This document shows positions 59,740 through 64,000 of a stretch of 64,000 nt of DNA, in pieces; position 1 is the first letter of the stretch; each line of letters begins with the position of its first letter. The DNA comes from Pyrrhoderma lamaoense. Lineage: Eukaryota > Basidiomycota > Agaricomycetes > Hymenochaetales > Hymenochaetaceae. A program made the translations under genes and the position numbers. The stretch lies in NCBI GenBank assembly GCA_002794735.1, contig NBAZ01000046.1, positions 1-64,000 on the forward strand, written 5' to 3'. Below the pieces are notes generated by a model. That model had not been told where the DNA came from. It saw only the letters and a program-made list of their open reading frames with translations, and did no database searches.

Positions 59740-60545
59740 CACAAGATATAACGTCATTGAGAAAAGTATATCAAATTTTCGTAGATCAATGCTACTCGAA
59801 AAATATAGATGAGTAGATTAGGCAATTTGTAAAGAATCTTACGGGCTCATTCTCCTTCAACAAAGATAGTTCCATTTCCAAAACCCATATAATTCTCTTA
59901 TTCTTTCCGTTTTATCATCATCAATCTACTTGAGTGTAGCATCCCTTATAAGACAATTCACGAAGAATTGTCATAGGTGAGTTAGATAAAAAGGAGACAC
60001 AGATCACATGTTGACTGGATGGTGTTCTTAGTCTCTGTGGTTTTGCAACATAGGAAACTTGCGATAGATGGCTTGGAGGGCTCTAAGATGAGTTGGATTA
60101 AGGTCTAAATTAACTTCTTAGAGACAGAACATCATTGAGGCACAACTAAAGACACCCGAGAAGGTGAGCTTGGGATATCGACATAGCCCACCCATAAAGT
60201 TGCTACAGAGTTGGAAAAGAAACAGAAGTCAGAACGTGAGGGTGGTCACATACATTATATATTTTTGGAGAGAGCATGAACAGAGCTATTAAAGATGTAG
60301 AAAGATGGGTGGAAGCTATGAGTACGCCGAATGCGCTCACCATTCTCAGTCATGCTGGTACCAGGAAGTCTATTGCTACAACAGTCGCCAAACCGCGGCA
60401 AAGCAGTATCTTTGATTTACACAAACAGGAGTACTCTCTTTCAATTCATCAATAGTGCCACCACTCTTTCTCATATCTCAAGGTTAGTTGGAAGGGCCGG
60501 TACAAATCGAAATAGCTTCTTAGGAATGCGAGAAGATTAACAAAC
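59740..60545 (+). pseudogene. Relic of exons 6-8 (sister of 42.5-43.3 kb)
   Basis: Exon 6 (GTAGATCAATGCTACTCGAA onward), exon 7 (TTTTGCAACATAGGAAACTT) and early exon 8 (GAGTTGGAAAAGAAACAGAA, then a broken Walker A, SHAGTRKSIATT) can be traced. Its differences from the sister copy are scattered, so the two have been separate for some time. Confidence 0.75.
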
Positions 60546-60808
60546 AGACTGGCTCTGATGCTGCTAGCTATCAATGATCTACCATCTCAGATATCCTTGT
60601 TTTAACCACTACCCGCCAGCTTTGATGGTTCTACAAAACTGCTAGTCAAGGGTCGTGATACCAGAGGTGGATCTATGATTAATGTTTGACATCCTGCTCT
60701 ATCTCTCATGCTGCAGAAACGTGTTTAAGAAAATCTTAAGGGGTGAAGAGGAGAAACTAAAACATTTGGTGCCCTCTTGTAAGTGGACGTACTCTCCTTT
60801 GAATACCA

Positions 60809-60975
60809 AATATCATTGGACTCGGGTACCTGTTAGTGGGTCTTACCCAACTGTGTAAACCATCCTACTACTAGATTAGAATCGTAGTAGATACTTGAAA
60901 GACAAAATAAACAACATCACAGTTGGGGATGTTTCCTTATGTTCTTAGATAATAACACCAGGCTATGCGGGCATA
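60809..60975. repeat. About 165-nt insertion in the second duplicate, with a 10-nt inverted repeat
   Basis: Sequences on both sides match 43541-43600 (CTTTGAATACCA and ACTCTTTTCAA), but this stretch has no counterpart there. CCCAACTGTG at 60846-60855 and CACAGTTGGG at 60918-60927 are perfect inverted repeats. It could be a short non-autonomous element, or ancestral sequence deleted in the other copy. Confidence 0.55.
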
Positions 60976-61044
60976 TAGACAACACTCTTTTCAAAACTAC
61001 CACCAAAGATCTTCCAAAACAGGCTCAAGCTGAGGCGTCCGACC

Positions 61045-61185
61045 GTAATTCGATCACAGTACTCCTAGACCCCGTGCTGTTTCTATAATTATCATCAACC
61101 GGTGATTTCCACTGGACAGCCTTGAGGCAGAGTTGATATCTTTGAGACCAGCCTTCTTTTTCTCCCTGGGATCAACCCTCTACCC
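61045..61185 (+). promoter_or_regulatory. Upstream block of N9
   Basis: CCCGTGCTGTTTCTATAATT, ATCATCAACCGGTGATTTCC, GGACAGCCTTGAGGCAGAG and TTGATATCTTTGAGACCAGC are nearly the same as before N7. The ATG at 61235 follows. Confidence 0.6.
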
Positions 61186-61234
61186 TTCGCACTCCGAAGT
61201 TATACCTAAGCACTCAAGCAGGTCAGAGTACGCC

Positions 61235-64000
61235 ATGACATCGTATTACACCCTTCGAGGTAAGTTACGAGTGCTCAAGATAATCTGCCTAATGTTTATT
61301 ATCCACTTTACTAGTATCACGATCGGACGTAACTGTTCCCGGGAAATCAAAAGTACCAGAGCTATATGTTAAGATCTCGTACGGAGATGAGAGCTGTAGA
61401 ACCAGCTCTGTCAGTAGATTACCGCCCGAGTGGAATGAGACTTTTCCAATGTACGCTACCCGTCCATCTGTTCATTTCAATTCTTGAAACTAAAAATGAC
61501 ATTTTGCGGTCAAGTGCTTGTATATGCTCGGACATTGAGAATAGGTTCACAATCAAGCTGATGAAGGAGGGATTGATTGATACTACTATTGGCAGTGTGG
61601 AGTGTTCATTGGAAGAAATACTAAGGGAGGACGGTGAAGGTAAGAGCAAATTAGTATTTCCTCTCACAAACATAAACTGAAGCAAAATAGATGTTCGCAT
61701 CCCCCTACAATCAAAGTCAGGATCATATGCTATGTTTCTAAGTCTTCAACCATCGGACAAAATGAAGAACGCAGAGATGACACTTATAAATCTTGCTCAC
61801 GCCCTCCTCGACATCCATCCTTCTAGCCATGGTAATTTTGTGGAGAATGTCAATGCAATTTTCGATACGGCGAAGTGCGTAGCTGAAAGCAAGGCATGCC
61901 GGTCGTTAGTAGAAGTAGGTTATACTATAACTGCTTTCGTTGAGTTCGGTGACGGCATAGCAAATGTGAGTATTTTTGAATTATCTACTGACTATAATTT
62001 AACGTTGGTTGGAACATGCGCAGGCAAGCCCATACCTGAAGTTAGTATGGTGCATAACGACAGCGTTCATAAAAGTAAGTCCTTTAGTGGGACGTATTAA
62101 AATGAGAAACTTAGTTCTTGCAGATCATCGCTGAACAACCCAGAACTGACAAGCGAATTAAGGATCTTGTGAAGAACCTGATGAATTTGTTCCTGATAAT
62201 CAAGGAAACTTCCATTTTCGCAAACCCATCTGGATCCTTGCTTTCGATTTTGACCGAGCTCTTCGATTTCATTACACAATGCAGCACCCTTCTTCAAGAC
62301 TATGCGCGGAGGAATTTTGTAGGTGAGTTAGGTACGAGTGTGACATGGCTCGTAGGTTGATTGGATGATATTTCTAGTACGCGCTCTTTTGCAGAACAAG
62401 AAAGTCGCAATAGAAGACTTGGAGGGTACACTAACAAGTTTGAAGACTGATATGATATCGGCCTTTGAGAGGCAGGGTATCATTGAGGCACAAATTAGGG
62501 CACTTAAAATGGGTAAGCTTAGAACTTGAGGACCTAGTGATACGATGTTTATCTAGTTACTTACTTCAGAGTTGGAAAAGAAGCTGCAACCAAAGCATGA
62601 GAGTGGACGTGATCGTCAAAGATGTCTAGAAGGGACACGCATAGAGCTATTGAAAGAAGTAGAGGAGTGGGTTCAAGATACAAATGTACCTAATGTTTTC
62701 TTCATTCTTGGACGTGCTGGGACAGGCAAGAGTACGATCGCTACGACGATTGCAGAAGTTTTTCAAAGGAAGGGTCAACTTGGCTCACATCTATACTTTC
62801 TGAGGGACAAAAGCGACCCGGAGTTTATCCTTCGTACTATTGCATTCGATTTAGCCAACCGAGGCCAAGCAACTGCCGAAGCCATCAAGGCACAGCTTGA
62901 TGCGAATGATATAACCTCTGTTACACCAGAAAGGGCCTTCGAGATCTTGCTATTCGACTCGCTTCATGCGATAACAGAGGAAGGGAAGAAAGAGGACAAC
63001 ATTCTCATAGTCCTCGATGCTCTGGACGAGTGTGGAAACAGAGAGACACGGAAGCCATATATCAGACTGATTAAGGAGAAACTGCAGACGCTACCCCCAA
63101 CTACCGCTTTCTTATCACTAGTCGACCAGAGGAGGATATTGTTTCAGAATCGGAGCTCGAACAACTGATGACACGCCACATACATTTGGATCACGAGTCA
63201 AACAATGCCAAGGGGGACGTCCTAAAGTACATCCAAACTAAACTTGGGGACTTAAAAGCAAAAGGTAGAATAGTAGTAGACCCTAGCTGGCCATGGGACG
63301 AAAGTATGAAGGCCTTGGGCGATGCCGCAGGTGGGCTGTTTATATGGGCGGCAACAGCTGTGCGACTCATCGAAAGCAAAAAACAAAATAAGGCTGGTGA
63401 ACTGAAGCGACTGGTAAACCACAAATCGTTATCGCTCGACCATTTGTACGCGACTGCACTTGAAAATTCTCTTGATTGGGATGATGGGACGAGAAGAGAC
63501 TTCCCGAGAGTGTTTTCTCTGGTCCTGTTTGGCAAGGAGCAGTTAACAACAGCGTCTATAGATACAATGATGGATCTCGATGATGGAACGACACAAAGCA
63601 ATCTCGAATGCCTTCGTTCATTAGTCGCGTTTGGGCCTAACGAGCCAGTTCGCTTGTATCATACTTCACTATACGACTACCTGATTTCGGAAGGGGCGCG
63701 TGGAAAAGCATGGTTCATTGACGAGAGAAAGGAGAAGACACGCATTTCTCTGCGATGTTTCGAGTTGATGGAGGGACTTCGATTCAACATCTGTGGGCTG
63801 CAGACATCGTACAAGCTGAATAAAGACGTGGATAATCTTGAGGATCGTGTAAAAGAGAATATATCTACCTCGCTATTATACGCCTGTCGCCATTGGGCTT
63901 CTCATCTGCGGGAGGTCCCTTATTCTGAGAATCTATGCAATCAGCTTGCATCTTTCGCACTTAACCGGTTACTGTATTGGGTCGAGGTCCTCAGCCTCAC
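61235..64000 (+). pseudogene. N9: C2-NACHT-WD40 gene, 5' part, one frameshift, runs off right edge
   Basis: Exons are 61235-61259, 61315-61450, 61515-61639, 61691-61965, 62024-62074, 62124-62322, 62378-62512 and 62570 onward. Exons 1-4 (C2-like, PELYVKISYGD, PPEWNETFP) and the promoter resemble N7. Exons 5-8 are nearly identical to N8, including introns 5-7, so the gene is a chimera. Walker A GRAGTGKST and Walker B ILIVLDALDECG are intact. Near 63093 the run of Cs is one short, the same loss as in N8, which breaks the frame before NYRFLITSRPEED. After it, the other frame stays open to the window end. If the C run is miscalled, N9 is intact as far as can be seen. The WD40 exon lies outside. 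Confidence 0.75.

Overview
The window looks like nuclear DNA of a filamentous fungus, most likely a basidiomycete of the Agaricomycotina. The genes carry many 45-75 nt introns with GT(or GC)...AG ends, there are no operons or ribosome binding sites, and the proteins are fungal NLR-type STAND NTPases. I cannot name the species.

Nearly all of the 64 kb is one tandem array of a single gene family, labelled N0 to N9 here. N0 and N1 lie on the minus strand at the left end; N2 to N9 lie on the plus strand. Each copy has the same nine-exon plan, with exon sizes near 25, 136, 119-128, 272-278, 51, 199, 135, 1481-1490 and 2190-2232 nt. The intact copies encode about 1,550 residues: an N-terminal C2-like domain, an all-helical region ending in a coiled coil, a NACHT NTPase, fourteen WD40 repeats (two likely seven-bladed propellers) and a conserved C-terminal tail. 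N3, N5, N6 and N7 are fully open once spliced, and their summed exon lengths divide by three. N2, N4, N8 and N9 carry a few single-base frameshifts. N1 is heavily decayed. N0 and N9 run off the window.

Between the genes lie decayed relics of the same family (6.7-7.0, 40.8-41.7, 42.5-43.3, 50.4-51.3, 57.3-58.1 and 59.7-60.5 kb), a conserved promoter block in front of most copies, shared 3' flanks (repeats B and C), and a dispersed non-coding repeat (A) at 0.8, 25.1, 26.8 and 50 kb. The 40.1-43.8 kb block is duplicated at 56.6-61.2 kb. One unrelated three-exon gene (25.5-26.3 kb, 217 residues) sits in the middle and has an apparent internal duplication.

By family knowledge, NACHT-WD40 proteins of fungi (for example HET-E and HET-D of Podospora) sense non-self ligands through the WD40 propellers, oligomerise through the NACHT domain and trigger a response through the N-terminal domain. 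Here that N-terminal position is held by a C2-like domain, which suggests a membrane or lipid-linked output. That role is inference. The array shows birth-and-death evolution with gene conversion: mosaic genes, shared frameshifts, relics and a segmental duplication.
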